A stretch of 64,000 nucleotides of DNA, taken from NCBI RefSeq assembly GCF_019972315.1, contig NZ_BLIZ01000001.1:1624513-1688512 (forward strand). The letters are read 5' to 3'. The notes beneath the pieces were generated by a model. It did no database searches, was not told where the DNA came from, and saw only the letters and a program-made list of their open reading frames with translations. Position 1 is the stretch's first letter; each line of letters begins with the position of its first letter. This document shows positions 34,975 through 43,807 of this stretch, one piece after another. A program made the translations under genes and the position numbers. Source of the stretch: Geobacter sp. AOG1. Lineage in GTDB: Bacteria; Desulfobacterota; Desulfuromonadia; Geobacterales; Geobacteraceae.

Positions 34975-36987
34975 TCAACGGCCTCCCCGTACCTCCACCC
35001 GGTTGTCGTAGAAAGTGCTCCCTTCTCCCCGATCGGTAAGGCGCTGGGAGACGAGGGCGTTGACCGACCGGGGGCCGGGGGTGTGGGCGAGCCACCAGAC
35101 ACCTTCCGCCACCACTACCCCTGCCGGGACTCCGGGGGTTACCTTCAGGGAGAAGACCACCTCCCCCAGACGATTGAAGGCGGTCACCTCCCTGCCGTCC
35201 GCAAGCCCGCGCGCCGCCGCGTCGGCCGGGTTCATCTGGAGACGCATCCCCCCCTGCTTGATACGCAGTTCCTCCTGCTCGTAGAAGGAGGCGTTGAGGG
35301 CGAATGGGGTGGGTGCGGTCATGAGCCGCAGGGGGTGTTCCCCCTTCTCCTCGTGGGTGGGGAGGTAGCGGGGAAAGGGCTCCGGTTCACGTGGATTGAA
35401 TATCTCCACCTTTCCCGATGGAGTAGCGAAGGGGGGGGCGACCGCGGGCAGCCGCAATTCCACCCCTTTCCCCTCTGCCAGTCGGGCGGTGTCGATCCCC
35501 TCCCGCAGCGACCGGGGGATGGCGAGGAGATGGTCGATGAGGTTGTCCGCACTCTGGCGGAAGAACGGCTCATCGAACCCCATGGCCCGGGCCAGGAGGG
35601 CGAATACCTCCCAGTTGGTCTTGCTCCCCCCCACAGGAGGGATAACCGGCCGGGCGCGCTGGATGCAGTAAGTGCCATAGGATCGGTAGATGTCGCTCTG
35701 CTCCAGGGACGAGGTGGCGGGGAGGACGATGTCGGCGAAAGCGGCCGTGTCGGTCATGAATCGCTCGTGAACCACGGTGAAGAGGTCGTCCCGGCCAAGT
35801 CCCCTGAGGACGGAGTTCTGGTCCGGGGTGACGGCGGCCGGGTTGGAGTGGTAGACGTAGAGACCCATGACCGGCGGGCCGGATAGCTCGGTGAGGGCAT
35901 GGCCGAGCCGGTTCATGTTGACGATACGGGTCGGTTTCGTCATGAAGTCCTCACGGGTCACCTCGGCCAGGGCAAAGGCGCTGCCGGTGCTGACACCGCA
36001 AAAACAGCCGGCTCCGGGTCTCCCGTAGGCGCCGACCAGCGCGGGAAGGGTGGCGATGGTCCGGACAGTCATGGCGCCATTGCCGTAGCGGGAGAGCCCG
36101 CTTCCCAGGCGGATGAAGGGCGCGTTCGCTCTGCCGTAGGACGCGGCCATCTCCTCGATGAGGATGACGGGGAGGCCGGTGAGCAGGCTCACCTGTTCCG
36201 GCGGGTAGAGGGGAAGAATGCGGGATGCGAACTCCTCGAACCCCTGGACGTGGGCGGCGATGAATTCCCGGTCGAGTTGTTCGTCGCGGGCGAGCAGATG
36301 CATCAAGCCGAGGGCTAAAGCCCCGTCACTGCCGGGATGGACCAGGATGGTCCGGTCAGCCGCGGCGGCGGTCGGGGTCTCATAGGTATCGATGAGCCAG
36401 ACGGTGGCGCCCCGCTTTTTCGCCTCCCGGACACCGTGGAGGAAGTGGATACTCGTTGCCGCGGCGTTGATCCCCCAGAGAATGACCAGGTCGCTGTCCG
36501 CCACCGTGTCCGGGTGGGGTGCCGGCGTTTCCCCCATAACTGCCTGCCAGCCGGCGTCCTTGGCGGGAGAGCAGATGGTCCGGGCCAGCCGGGAGGCCCC
36601 GAGGCGGTGGAAGAAGGGGTGGCCGCTGTTTCTCTGGACGAGTCCCATGGTCCCGGCATAGGAGTAGGGAAGGATCGCCTCCGCCCCAAAGGAGGCGATG
36701 ATGTTCCCCCAGCGGGCTGCGACCCGTTCGATGGCCTCGTCCCAGTCGGCGGGGCGAAACTGGCCGCTTCCCTTGGGTCCGGTGCGAATGAGCGGTGTGG
36801 TGAGGCGGTGGGGTGAGTGGACCGTCCGCTCGTAGTGGAGCATCTTGGGGCAGAGGGTGCCGCGGGTGAAGGGATGTTCCGGGTCGCCGCTCACCCTGGT
36901 TGCCCTGCCATCCTCTACCTCAACCAGCAGGCTGCAGGTGTCGGGGCAGTCGTAGGGGCAGACCGAGCGCATGATGGTACCGGCCAT
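34975..36987 (-). CDS. Molybdopterin-dependent oxidoreductase with N-terminal iron-sulfur cluster
   Basis: 670 aa from ATG 36987 with GAGGAGG at 5 bases. The N-terminal [4Fe-4S] motif CPYDCPDTC...GTLCPK is followed by a complete molybdopterin oxidoreductase domain (WDEAIERVAARWG, VILWGINAAAT, HPGSDGALALG) and a molydopterin-dinucleotide-binding C-terminal domain (MNPADAAARGLADGREV). No twin-arginine signal is seen, so it is probably cytosolic. No electron-transfer subunits are adjacent. The substrate cannot be told; the DMSO reductase superfamily includes formate dehydrogenases and many uncharacterised members. Confidence 0.88.
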   Translation of the reverse strand: MAGTIMRSVCPYDCPDTCSLLVEVEDGRATRVSGDPEHPFTRGTLCPKMLHYERTVHSPHRLTTPLIRTGPKGSGQFRPADWDEAIERVAARWGNIIASFGAEAILPYSYAGTMGLVQRNSGHPFFHRLGASRLARTICSPAKDAGWQAVMGETPAPHPDTVADSDLVILWGINAAATSIHFLHGVREAKKRGATVWLIDTYETPTAAAADRTILVHPGSDGALALGLMHLLARDEQLDREFIAAHVQGFEEFASRILPLYPPEQVSLLTGLPVILIEEMAASYGRANAPFIRLGSGLSRYGNGAMTVRTIATLPALVGAYGRPGAGCFCGVSTGSAFALAEVTREDFMTKPTRIVNMNRLGHALTELSGPPVMGLYVYHSNPAAVTPDQNSVLRGLGRDDLFTVVHERFMTDTAAFADIVLPATSSLEQSDIYRSYGTYCIQRARPVIPPVGGSKTNWEVFALLARAMGFDEPFFRQSADNLIDHLLAIPRSLREGIDTARLAEGKGVELRLPAVAPPFATPSGKVEIFNPREPEPFPRYLPTHEEKGEHPLRLMTAPTPFALNASFYEQEELRIKQGGMRLQMNPADAAARGLADGREVTAFNRLGEVVFSLKVTPGVPAGVVVAEGVWWLAHTPGPRSVNALVSQRLTDRGEGSTFYDNRVEVRGGR

Positions 36988-37134
36988 GGTGCCTCCTCGT
37001 CGTGAAGTGCATACAGCATAACACACCCCGGCAAAAATGCAGAACAGCTTTCCCTGTCGGGCATCCGGGGAAATGTGTCGCCGAAGCGGAGCCAGGTACG
37101 GTACACTATAGATGGAATTGACAAGGAGCTACCG

Positions 37135-37719
37135 GTGAACTACCTCTTCCATCTTTACCTTTCTCCCGACACCCCGGCGGAACTGGTCGGGAGCATCCTC
37201 GGCGATTTCGTCAAGGGGCGGCTCGATGCAACCTACGCGCCGGACGTCACCCGGGGGATCGTACTCCACCGCCGGGTGGACAGTTTTTCCCACGACCATC
37301 CCGCGGTGCGGCGAAGCCGGTTGCGGATAGACGAGTCCTATGGCCATTGCCGGGGGGTGCTCGTGGATGTCTACTATGACCACTTCATGGCCCGGACATG
37401 GAATCGCCACCACCCCGTCCCGCTTCCCGTATTTGCGCGGCATGTCTATGCCGCCCTCCAGTCCCACCTGCCGAGCCTTCCACTCTCCATGCAACAGATG
37501 GCAACCCGGATGATAACCCATGACTGGCTCACCTCCTATCGGGATGAGGCAGTCATTGCCAGGGTGCTGGAACGGCTTTCACTCCGCCTGCGGCGACCGA
37601 ACCCATTGGCATCGGGTGCCAGGGAGTTGCGCCGTAATTATGCCGGGCTCGAAGAGGATTTCGAGGAATTCCGGGAAGCGGCGGTGGCGTACGTGGAAGG
37701 GCTGGCAGGTGAAATCTGA
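37135..37719 (+). CDS. acpH: Acyl carrier protein phosphodiesterase (AcpH family)
   Basis: 194 aa from GTG 37135 with AAGGAG 8 bases upstream, equal to the length of E. coli AcpH. Family features: MNYLFHLYLS-type start, GSILGDFVKG, IVLHRRVDSFSHDHP, VLVDVYYDHFMARTW, which carry HD-type metal ligands. Removes the 4-phosphopantetheine prosthetic group from ACP. Divergent from the molybdopterin enzyme gene; no functional link is evident. Confidence 0.88.
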   Translation: MNYLFHLYLSPDTPAELVGSILGDFVKGRLDATYAPDVTRGIVLHRRVDSFSHDHPAVRRSRLRIDESYGHCRGVLVDVYYDHFMARTWNRHHPVPLPVFARHVYAALQSHLPSLPLSMQQMATRMITHDWLTSYRDEAVIARVLERLSLRLRRPNPLASGARELRRNYAGLEEDFEEFREAAVAYVEGLAGEI

Positions 37720-37854
37720 CGGCTTTCAATCGTTGACGCAGAGGCGCAGTGACGCAACGGGTGTCAGACCCTTGTCTCTATTTCACCATCTTGCCCGGTG
37801 ATGCTGATAAAACGTTCTCTCTGTTTCAAAAGCTAACAAAAGACAATCAGCCAT

Positions 37855-37883
37855 AAAAAAGGGCCTGCAGAAATCTGCAGGCC
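37855..37883 (-). terminator. Rho-independent terminator of the dodecahaem cytochrome gene
   Basis: On the minus strand GGGCCTGCAG-loop-CTGCAGGCCC is followed by six T residues (37860-37855). Confidence 0.9.
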
Positions 37884-37905
37884 CTTCGTGCTCACGATGA
37901 GCGAG

Positions 37906-38850
37906 TTATTTCTTCTTCGCCGGCTTGGCCGGAGCGGCCGGTTTGCCCGGTGCTGCCGTAGACTGGCTCGACCAGTGGTTCAGGTCGTGGGCGATGTTGT
38001 GGCAGTCGCCGCATTTCGGGAACCTGGCCAGCATACCGGCCGGGTGCGGTACGCCGTGGCAATCCTGACACTTGGGTACCATCTTGTGTTTTTCCTGGTG
38101 GCAGTACACGCAGGCCAGGGACTTGTGCTTGGAGGTGCTATTGGTCAGCAGATCGAATGCCTTCTTGTGGCAGGCAGCGCAGTCTTTGGACGGCACGGTG
38201 GAAGCGTACTTCACGTTCTTCGGCTGATGAGCCTTGTGGCACTTGGCGCAGTCGGCCTGAACCATCGTCGGAGCGTGCGGCTTGTGGCACTGGACGCACT
38301 GCGGAATCCTGCCGTGGACGTTGTGGCAGGTGGAGCAGTAGAGTCCCGAGTGCTTGCTCTTGAATTCCTTCAGCTGGGCGATCTGCTGGGTGTGGCAGGT
38401 CACGCAGGGGTCGGTGACGTTGCTGGCGAAGGCGATATCCTTCGGCCTGTGGGGATTCTTGTGGCAGTTTCCGCACTGCCCCTTGAGGGTGTAGTGGGGT
38501 TTGCCTTCGTGGCACTGGTTGCAGTTCGGGATGTTGTTCTTCGAACTGGGGCGGTGCCCTTCATGGCAGTTGTTGCAGCCGACCTTCTTGTGCCAGCCGC
38601 CAGCCGCCTCGATGTCGGCGGGGGGGCCGGCATGGCACTTGACGCAGTCGTCGTTGGTCAGGGCAACCTTTGCTTTAGCCGGTGCGGGCGCTGCAGCTTT
38701 AGCAGCCGGTGCCGCAGCTTTAGCCGGTGTTGCCGCCTTGGCAGGTGCCTTGGCCGGTTCAGCGGCCATTGTCTGGAACGCGGTGCCGACCATGAGCGCG
38801 GTTGCCATGGCCAGACCGATAGCGAGCCTGACGAGTTTCGGTGTTTTCAT
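37906..38850 (-). CDS. Periplasmic dodecahaem c-type cytochrome
   Basis: 314 aa from ATG 38850 after AAGGAGG. Signal peptide of about 30 residues (cleavage near TMAAEP). A low-complexity Ala/Lys/Pro segment follows (about 31-60). Twelve CXXCH motifs lie in the remaining 210 residues: CVKCH, CNNCH, CNQCH, CGNCH, CVTCH, CSTCH, CVQCH, CAKCH, CAACH, CVYCH, CQDCH, CGDCH. The tail is again PAKPAKKK. High haem density (one per about 18 residues) suggests an extended electron wire in the periplasm. The redox partner is not shown by neighbours: a split ChrA is divergent. Confidence 0.93.
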   Translation of the reverse strand: MKTPKLVRLAIGLAMATALMVGTAFQTMAAEPAKAPAKAATPAKAAAPAAKAAAPAPAKAKVALTNDDCVKCHAGPPADIEAAGGWHKKVGCNNCHEGHRPSSKNNIPNCNQCHEGKPHYTLKGQCGNCHKNPHRPKDIAFASNVTDPCVTCHTQQIAQLKEFKSKHSGLYCSTCHNVHGRIPQCVQCHKPHAPTMVQADCAKCHKAHQPKNVKYASTVPSKDCAACHKKAFDLLTNSTSKHKSLACVYCHQEKHKMVPKCQDCHGVPHPAGMLARFPKCGDCHNIAHDLNHWSSQSTAAPGKPAAPAKPAKKK

Positions 38851-39144
38851 CGATTCCTCCTTGTAGTTAATGCTGCACATCAAATTTCACGGCAACACGG
38901 GAAAGTGCTTTCCCTTGATGCGATATTTTCCGGACGAGGGACATCCACAGCCGGCACACATTGTGGGGGATTTTGTCATGTTTTTTGGGGTCAGTCAATG
39001 AGAAATACGTAATCCGTATACAGTATGCAAAACCGGCGGGGATATTATCATACTTGGCGGTGCCTCGCAACCATTCAGGGAGCAGTATTGCCGTGCGGCA
39101 GGTTTTTCCTTGCCGACTGGTGCCGATACTGCTATACATCTGCC

Positions 39145-39699
39145 ATGGAACGGTCACAGCGGGTATCTCTCCTCGAGATTTTCAAGGTGTTTTTTTTCAT
39201 CGGGGCGACCGGCTTCGGCGGCGGCATGGCCATCGTCTCCCTCACCGAGCGGGTCTGTGTTCACGAAAAGAAGTGGATCAGCATGGAAGAGTTCATGCAT
39301 GGGCTCGCCTTCGGCCAGATACTCGGCCCGTTTTCCCTCAACACTTGCACCTTTGTCGGCTATTACCTGCGCGGCCCCGTCGGTGGCATCATTGCGGCGT
39401 CCGCTTTTATCGCCCCCTCGTTCATCCTGATCTGTCTGCTTTCCTGGCTCTACTTCACGTTCCACGAACTGCCCCAGCTCCAGTCGGCTTTGAACGGCAC
39501 CAATCCCGTCATCATCGCCCTCATCATCGTGGCGGCAGTGGGAATGGGACGGTCCAAGGTGAAGGGGAACGAAGCCTGGCTCATGGCCCTGGCTGCCTTC
39601 GCCGCAGCGGCCCTGCTCAACGCGAGTGCTCTCACCATCCTGGTCGCGGCGGCCGTCTGGTCCTTGGGACGGAGCTGGTACCGACGGGAGCACAGCTGA
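39145..39699 (+). CDS. chrA: Chromate transporter, N-terminal half (short-chain ChrA)
   Basis: 184 aa with five or six membrane segments. ChrA signature: VFFFIGATGFGGGMAIV near the start and the LAFGQILGPFSLNTCTFVGY stretch, which corresponds to the usual QxxPGP region with a changed ending (ILGPF). It partners with the next gene, whose start overlaps this stop (TGATG). Such paired short-chain CHR proteins work as heteromers. Substrate chromate or sulfate is inferred from the family only. The start at 39145 has no strong ribosome binding site. Confidence 0.85.
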   Translation: MERSQRVSLLEIFKVFFFIGATGFGGGMAIVSLTERVCVHEKKWISMEEFMHGLAFGQILGPFSLNTCTFVGYYLRGPVGGIIAASAFIAPSFILICLLSWLYFTFHELPQLQSALNGTNPVIIALIIVAAVGMGRSKVKGNEAWLMALAAFAAAALLNASALTILVAAAVWSLGRSWYRREHS

Positions 39700-40223
39700 T
39701 GGGGGGGCTTGTCAAGCTGGCATGGCTGTTTCTGAAGATCGGTGTGATCTTCTTCGGTGGCGGCTACGTCCTGATACCACTCCTCCACCGGATCATGGTG
39801 GATCAACTGCAGTGGCTCACCCTCAAGGAGTTCCTCGACGGGGTCGCCCTCTCCCAACTCACACCCGGTCCCCTTGCCATGCTTGCCACCTTTACCGGAT
39901 ACAAAGCGGCGGGCTTTCCCGGCGCTCTCGTAGGGACGGTCTTCATATTCCTCCCCTGCACGGTGCTCATGCTCGCCATCTCCAGCCGCTACGAGAAGAT
40001 GCGCAACATGGAACTGATCCGCACTACCCTGGACGGACTGTTGCCGGCAGTGGTCGGGCTGGTGGCCGCCGCTGCCTGGAACCTGGGGAAGACCTCCCTC
40101 TCCAGCGGCCGGGATTTCCTCCTCCTCATTGCCGGCCTGCTCATCCTTCAGTTCACCAAGGTCAGCCCCATGTTCGTCATTCTCGGGGCGGCGGCTTTGG
40201 GGCTCGTCTTTCACTTCAGCTGA
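39699..40223 (+). CDS. chrA: Chromate transporter, C-terminal half (short-chain ChrA)
   Basis: 174 aa with about five membrane segments. KIGVIFFGGGYVLIPLL and ALSQLTPGPLAMLATFTGY are the canonical CHR motifs; unlike the first half, the TPGP is intact. Translationally coupled to the preceding gene. Together the two equal one full-length ChrA. Confidence 0.87.
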   Translation: MGGLVKLAWLFLKIGVIFFGGGYVLIPLLHRIMVDQLQWLTLKEFLDGVALSQLTPGPLAMLATFTGYKAAGFPGALVGTVFIFLPCTVLMLAISSRYEKMRNMELIRTTLDGLLPAVVGLVAAAAWNLGKTSLSSGRDFLLLIAGLLILQFTKVSPMFVILGAAALGLVFHFS

Positions 40224-40244
40224 AATCCCCCTACCTCGCGCTAT

Positions 40245-40862
40245 TCAGGTGCGGTCACTCTCCCGGTCGGAACATCCGCGGGAATGGAGGGTCCTCTGCA
40301 CCATCAGGCGGAAGAGTTCTTCCATGCCCGACTGGACGACGGGCGATTCGATGATACCGAAGGCCCTGGCAATGGCTTCGTACGTCGCCAACCCTTCGGA
40401 GTGGAATTCCCGCCGGACACCCCACTCAGTCGGCGGACCTTCGGGAAGCCGGACCATTTCGGCATGGCCGAGACCGGGAAGTCTTCGTCCCATCCTGGAC
40501 GCCTGCCGCCAGTTGCCATCGGGAACCACCAGGGTGATGGGCCGGTCGTCACCCTCCAGAAAGCTTCTGCTGAGGATGGGGGTATCGTCTCCGGGGTAGA
40601 GGAGGAGCGTACGCCGACCGGGAACATCCAGGTCGCTGAAGTCGAGGGGACGGTCCCGATGGCCGTGAATGCGCAATTCGCTGTTGGACAGGGATTCAAG
40701 GGCAAGCGGGCCGGTGGCCGTTGTCTTGATCTGCTCGCGATGGTGCATCACGAGGACTAGCCGGGTGGAGAGGTCATACCGGGGAATCAACGGGCAGAGG
40801 CAGAGATGGAGATGCATTCGGCAACGCTGGCAACGTTCGCTTCGTTTTGACCTGGTACCCAT
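40245..40862 (-). CDS. tapT: DTW-domain tRNA-uridine aminocarboxypropyltransferase
   Basis: 205 aa from ATG 40862. The zinc-type cysteine set CQRCRMHLHLCLC sits at the N-terminus. The DTW-like catalytic segment reads DGNWRQASRM (T to N in DxTW). Family members put the acp modification on uridine of tRNA using S-adenosylmethionine. No clear ribosome binding site precedes the ATG; a GTG a few codons upstream is possible. The longer in-frame reading to 41609 crosses the YkgJ-type gene in another frame and is not real. Confidence 0.82.
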   Translation of the reverse strand: MGTRSKRSERCQRCRMHLHLCLCPLIPRYDLSTRLVLVMHHREQIKTTATGPLALESLSNSELRIHGHRDRPLDFSDLDVPGRRTLLLYPGDDTPILSRSFLEGDDRPITLVVPDGNWRQASRMGRRLPGLGHAEMVRLPEGPPTEWGVRREFHSEGLATYEAIARAFGIIESPVVQSGMEELFRLMVQRTLHSRGCSDRESDRT

Positions 40863-41001
40863 AAAGGCGGAACTCACTAATATCTTCACATTTCTCAGTA
40901 CTGCGGGAGCTGCTAAGTCCGAGCTGCTACTTGTCTCAAAATACTGTGCCGGGCGGGGTGAGTCAAGGACAAAGCAGGTACGGGGGAAGGAGGGGAGTCC
41001 G

Positions 41002-41667
41002 TCAGAGGCTGATCCGTTCGCCGGCGAGAAAATCCGCAACCCGTTCCGGCCGGTCCCGGAACGCCTGCACGGCGGTGTGGAGTTCCATGCTGCGGGAATC
41101 GAGGCCTCGCCGGTCGAGAGCCGTTGCCACGTGCATGAACGCCTCGTCGTAGAAGAATTTCTGTTCCAGGTTGAGCATGACCGGCTCTTCGTCGTCCATC
41201 CAGGTGATTTCCAGTGATTTCCGGCACTGGTCCGGGTCGGTGGCGGCGATGCTGCGGCACATGAGGGGGCGGAGCGGGTGGATGAGGCACCAGCCGCGGT
41301 GGTCGAGGAAGGCGCAGGGAATCCGGAGGCGAATTCGCTCTTCGTCGTCCACCCAGCGGAGGTATCTGGCGAACGTTCCCACGGTTTCCGCAAGTTGGGC
41401 GAAGGCCGGTTCCCGGAGCCAGGCGGCGATGGCGATCGCTTCGGGGAGGAGAACCGCCACGTTGAGACTGCAGCAGGCGGAACAACCGGCGTGGCAGGCG
41501 ACGAGTGCCGCCTGCTCCCGGTCGCTCTCTTCGGCGAGTGTCCGTTCGGTGATCTGGACAGCAGTGTCGAGCATGGCACGCAGGCCCGCGGCATCGGCAG
41601 CTTCCGCAAGCTTTTCGCCGATGGCCTGCTGTAGCGTCGCGGAAAATGCCGTGTGGTCGACTCCCAT
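41002..41667 (-). CDS. YkgJ-family cysteine-cluster protein
   Basis: 221 aa. The cysteine pattern CHAGCSACC near residue 58, then CAFLD, WCLIHPLRPLMCR and QCRKS, is that of the YkgJ/UPF0153 family. This family probably binds a metal or iron-sulfur centre. The function is not known. It lies 9 bases downstream of the cytidylate-kinase-like gene and upstream of the DTW gene on the same strand. Confidence 0.82.
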   Translation of the reverse strand: MGVDHTAFSATLQQAIGEKLAEAADAAGLRAMLDTAVQITERTLAEESDREQAALVACHAGCSACCSLNVAVLLPEAIAIAAWLREPAFAQLAETVGTFARYLRWVDDEERIRLRIPCAFLDHRGWCLIHPLRPLMCRSIAATDPDQCRKSLEITWMDDEEPVMLNLEQKFFYDEAFMHVATALDRRGLDSRSMELHTAVQAFRDRPERVADFLAGERISL

Positions 41668-41676
41668 GGTGCCGTC

Positions 41677-42381
41677 TTACCGCTTGAGCCGCGTCGACAC
41701 GTAATGGGAGATGGTTTCCGCTATCACATCCGCCGGGTTCTTGGCGTTGTTGAAGACGAGGTGATAGAGGGTCGGGTCCGCCACGTCACGGTTGAGAAAA
41801 TCTTTTATGAACTCTTCCCGCTGCCGCTGTTTCTTCCGGATGAGCTTTTCCGCCTCGTCCTCGTCGATACCGAGTCGTTTGGTGATCGACTTCAGTTTGA
41901 ATTCCTGGGACGCGATCATGCGAAAGTGGTAGCAGTGGGGTTTGTCCTGGGTGAGGATCGATGCACCGCGACCGATGATGATGACGTTCCCCTTCTCGCT
42001 GAGGGCGACGATCTGCTTGCAGAGGAGCCGGTAGTAGTCCTTGTCGCTCTTCCAGCGGGAGGAGAAGGTGGAGACCATATCGTCGATGAAGCGGTTCTTC
42101 TCCCCAAGATTGTGCAGGAGTTCTTCCGACAGGTTGTGGTGCTTCGCCACCTCCTCCAGCAGCGCCTTGTCCATGACAGTCCAGTCGTCGCCGGTCTGCT
42201 TTTCCAGAAGTTCCTGCAGCTTCTCCGTTACGGGAAACCCTTCGCAGCCGAACTCGCGGGAGATGGTGATGGTCGGTCGGACCTTGTCGCCGCGCCAGGG
42301 CCCCTTCAGATTCCTCCGGCTGACTTCCAGGAAACTTGCCAGACGTTTTTCGATGGATGGAACCAGCAGTTTTTCAGACAT
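41677..42381 (-). CDS. Cytidylate kinase-like family protein
   Basis: 234 aa. TITISREFGCEGFPVTEKLQ occupies the P-loop position, matching the cytidylate kinase 2 group, where the classical GxxGxGKS is altered. GNVIIIGRGASILT and the Arg-rich LID-like segment (IRKKQRQREEFIKDF) follow. Probably binds a nucleotide, but the substrate is uncertain and cmk itself is a different family. First gene of a probable three-gene minus-strand unit with the YkgJ-type and DTW genes. Confidence 0.8.
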   Translation of the reverse strand: MSEKLLVPSIEKRLASFLEVSRRNLKGPWRGDKVRPTITISREFGCEGFPVTEKLQELLEKQTGDDWTVMDKALLEEVAKHHNLSEELLHNLGEKNRFIDDMVSTFSSRWKSDKDYYRLLCKQIVALSEKGNVIIIGRGASILTQDKPHCYHFRMIASQEFKLKSITKRLGIDEDEAEKLIRKKQRQREEFIKDFLNRDVADPTLYHLVFNNAKNPADVIAETISHYVSTRLKR

Positions 42382-42531
42382 TGTCAGCCTCCTTTGTCGT
42401 CGATGCGGAATTGCCGCCGGCTGCCGGCAGCAACGAACTCTTACTACTAAGTAGGCCGCGCTTTGGACGGTTAGTCAAGGGAGAGAGGAAAAAATTGTGT
42501 CCATTCCGCATCCGTCGTGTAAAGCGGCGGT

Positions 42532-43470
42532 TCACATCTTGCCGAGGAAGAATACCTGCAGGTCCTGGGTCGGCTGATAGTTGCGGAGATGGATCTCGGC
42601 CCGGGTGGGGCCGGTGGTTTTCAGTGGCCTGTCGAAGCAGGCGCTCACCAGTTCTTCCGGGGCCTTGTCGATGGTCAGGTGGAATTCCCCGATGGGGCGT
42701 CGCCAGTTGTTGGCGGTGGTGAGGATGTAGCCGAGCCAGATGGCGCTGCCGAAAACCTCTTTCCCCGGCGGGATGGTTCTGTTCAGCCATGTCTCGGCGT
42801 CTTGGTCAAGGCAGGCCCGCACGGGGATGTCGTCCTCGTCTTCGTTGCGGAAGGCCCGGAACCCAGTGTAGGGTGTGTAACGGTGATGGATGGTGACACG
42901 CGTGCCGGCGGGGAAGGTCTGGGTCCAGTGGCAGGTGATGGCCACCTGCCAGTCGGGCCAGCCGTCACCCCCGATGACCCCCGTCTCCCGGAATTTTTCC
43001 ATGTCGGCGCCGATCTTGGCGGTGAATTGCTCTTCCGTGTCAGGGAGTCCGTCGAAGTCTTTGATGGAGATCTTCCTGGCGGTCAGGAGGTCGGTGACGT
43101 CCTTCCCCCGGGCCTGGGCGCGAATGTCCTTCCGGTAGAGGACCGGAGTGCCGTTCACCTCTACCGTGAAGTCGTCGAAGGAGGGGATACCGCCGGGGGG
43201 GGCGATCCTGAATTCATAGGGAGGAATGGGGAAGGCGACCTCGGTGGTGAGGTCCTGCGTGCCGGTGTTTCTGAAGACGTACGTGACGTCGACCCGTTGT
43301 TTGCCGATCCGGAGGTCTTCCCGCTCAATGACGATGTCTCGCACTTCCTTGAACTGCAGGCCGGTTGGGGTCACTTCCACTGCGGAGTCGTTGGCGTTGG
43401 CCAAAGGAGCGAACAGGAGAACGGAGATGAACAGCAGCGTTCCGGCAAGGATCGTCGGGAAGCGGGACAT
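42532..43470 (-). CDS. Secreted DUF4424-like protein
   Basis: 312 aa from ATG 43470 after GGAGAG. Signal peptide of about 26 residues (cleavage near ANANDS). The mature start NDSAVEVTPTGLQFKEVRDI is characteristic of DUF4424 proteins. The body is beta-rich with TYVFRNTGTQDLTTEVAFP and ends in FFLGKM. Predicted periplasmic, function unknown. Its neighbour upstream is a small DUF4359-like membrane protein, 50 bases away. Confidence 0.75.
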   Translation of the reverse strand: MSRFPTILAGTLLFISVLLFAPLANANDSAVEVTPTGLQFKEVRDIVIEREDLRIGKQRVDVTYVFRNTGTQDLTTEVAFPIPPYEFRIAPPGGIPSFDDFTVEVNGTPVLYRKDIRAQARGKDVTDLLTARKISIKDFDGLPDTEEQFTAKIGADMEKFRETGVIGGDGWPDWQVAITCHWTQTFPAGTRVTIHHRYTPYTGFRAFRNEDEDDIPVRACLDQDAETWLNRTIPPGKEVFGSAIWLGYILTTANNWRRPIGEFHLTIDKAPEELVSACFDRPLKTTGPTRAEIHLRNYQPTQDLQVFFLGKM

Positions 43471-43520
43471 GGCGTGGTCTCTCCTTTCTCCCTGCGTCAG
43501 TGCCGCCCCGCGGCGGCGGG

Positions 43521-43796
43521 TCACTCCGTCGATACGACCACGACCATCCCGAGCACGCCGATAGAGACCAGGCGGGGACGGCTGATTTTGGTAACGGTGG
43601 CGGAACAGAGGAGATAGTTCCGGTAACGGAGGTAGCCGAACTCGTTTCTCAGGGCGCCGACGGCGGCGGAGAGTATACCGCTCTCTTCCCGGGTCCGTTC
43701 GGCAATTTTTTCCTTGTGCCGGTCGAAGCCCGGATTGGTGACGGCGAGAAGAACCAGCGTGGCAAGAAGTATCAAGGGGGTGCGGTAACGTTTCAT
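43521..43796 (-). CDS. Small membrane-anchored DUF4359-like protein
   Basis: 91 aa. An N-terminal membrane anchor or signal (RTPLILLATLVLLAVTNP) is followed by FDRHKEKIAERTREESG and a conserved-looking RNYLLCSATV. The C-terminus has a second hydrophobic stretch (LVSIGVLGMVVVV). The pattern fits DUF4359. Function unknown. Lies 11 bases after the cysteine hydrolase gene. Confidence 0.65.
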   Translation of the reverse strand: MKRYRTPLILLATLVLLAVTNPGFDRHKEKIAERTREESGILSAAVGALRNEFGYLRYRNYLLCSATVTKISRPRLVSIGVLGMVVVVSTE

Positions 43797-43807
43797 GGAA
43801 GCTCCGA

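Noticed and set aside
40863-41609. N-terminal extension of the DTW protein to a 454-aa fusion
   Set aside because: The extra part is the YkgJ-type gene read in the wrong frame. The DTW family begins at the cysteine motif after 40862.
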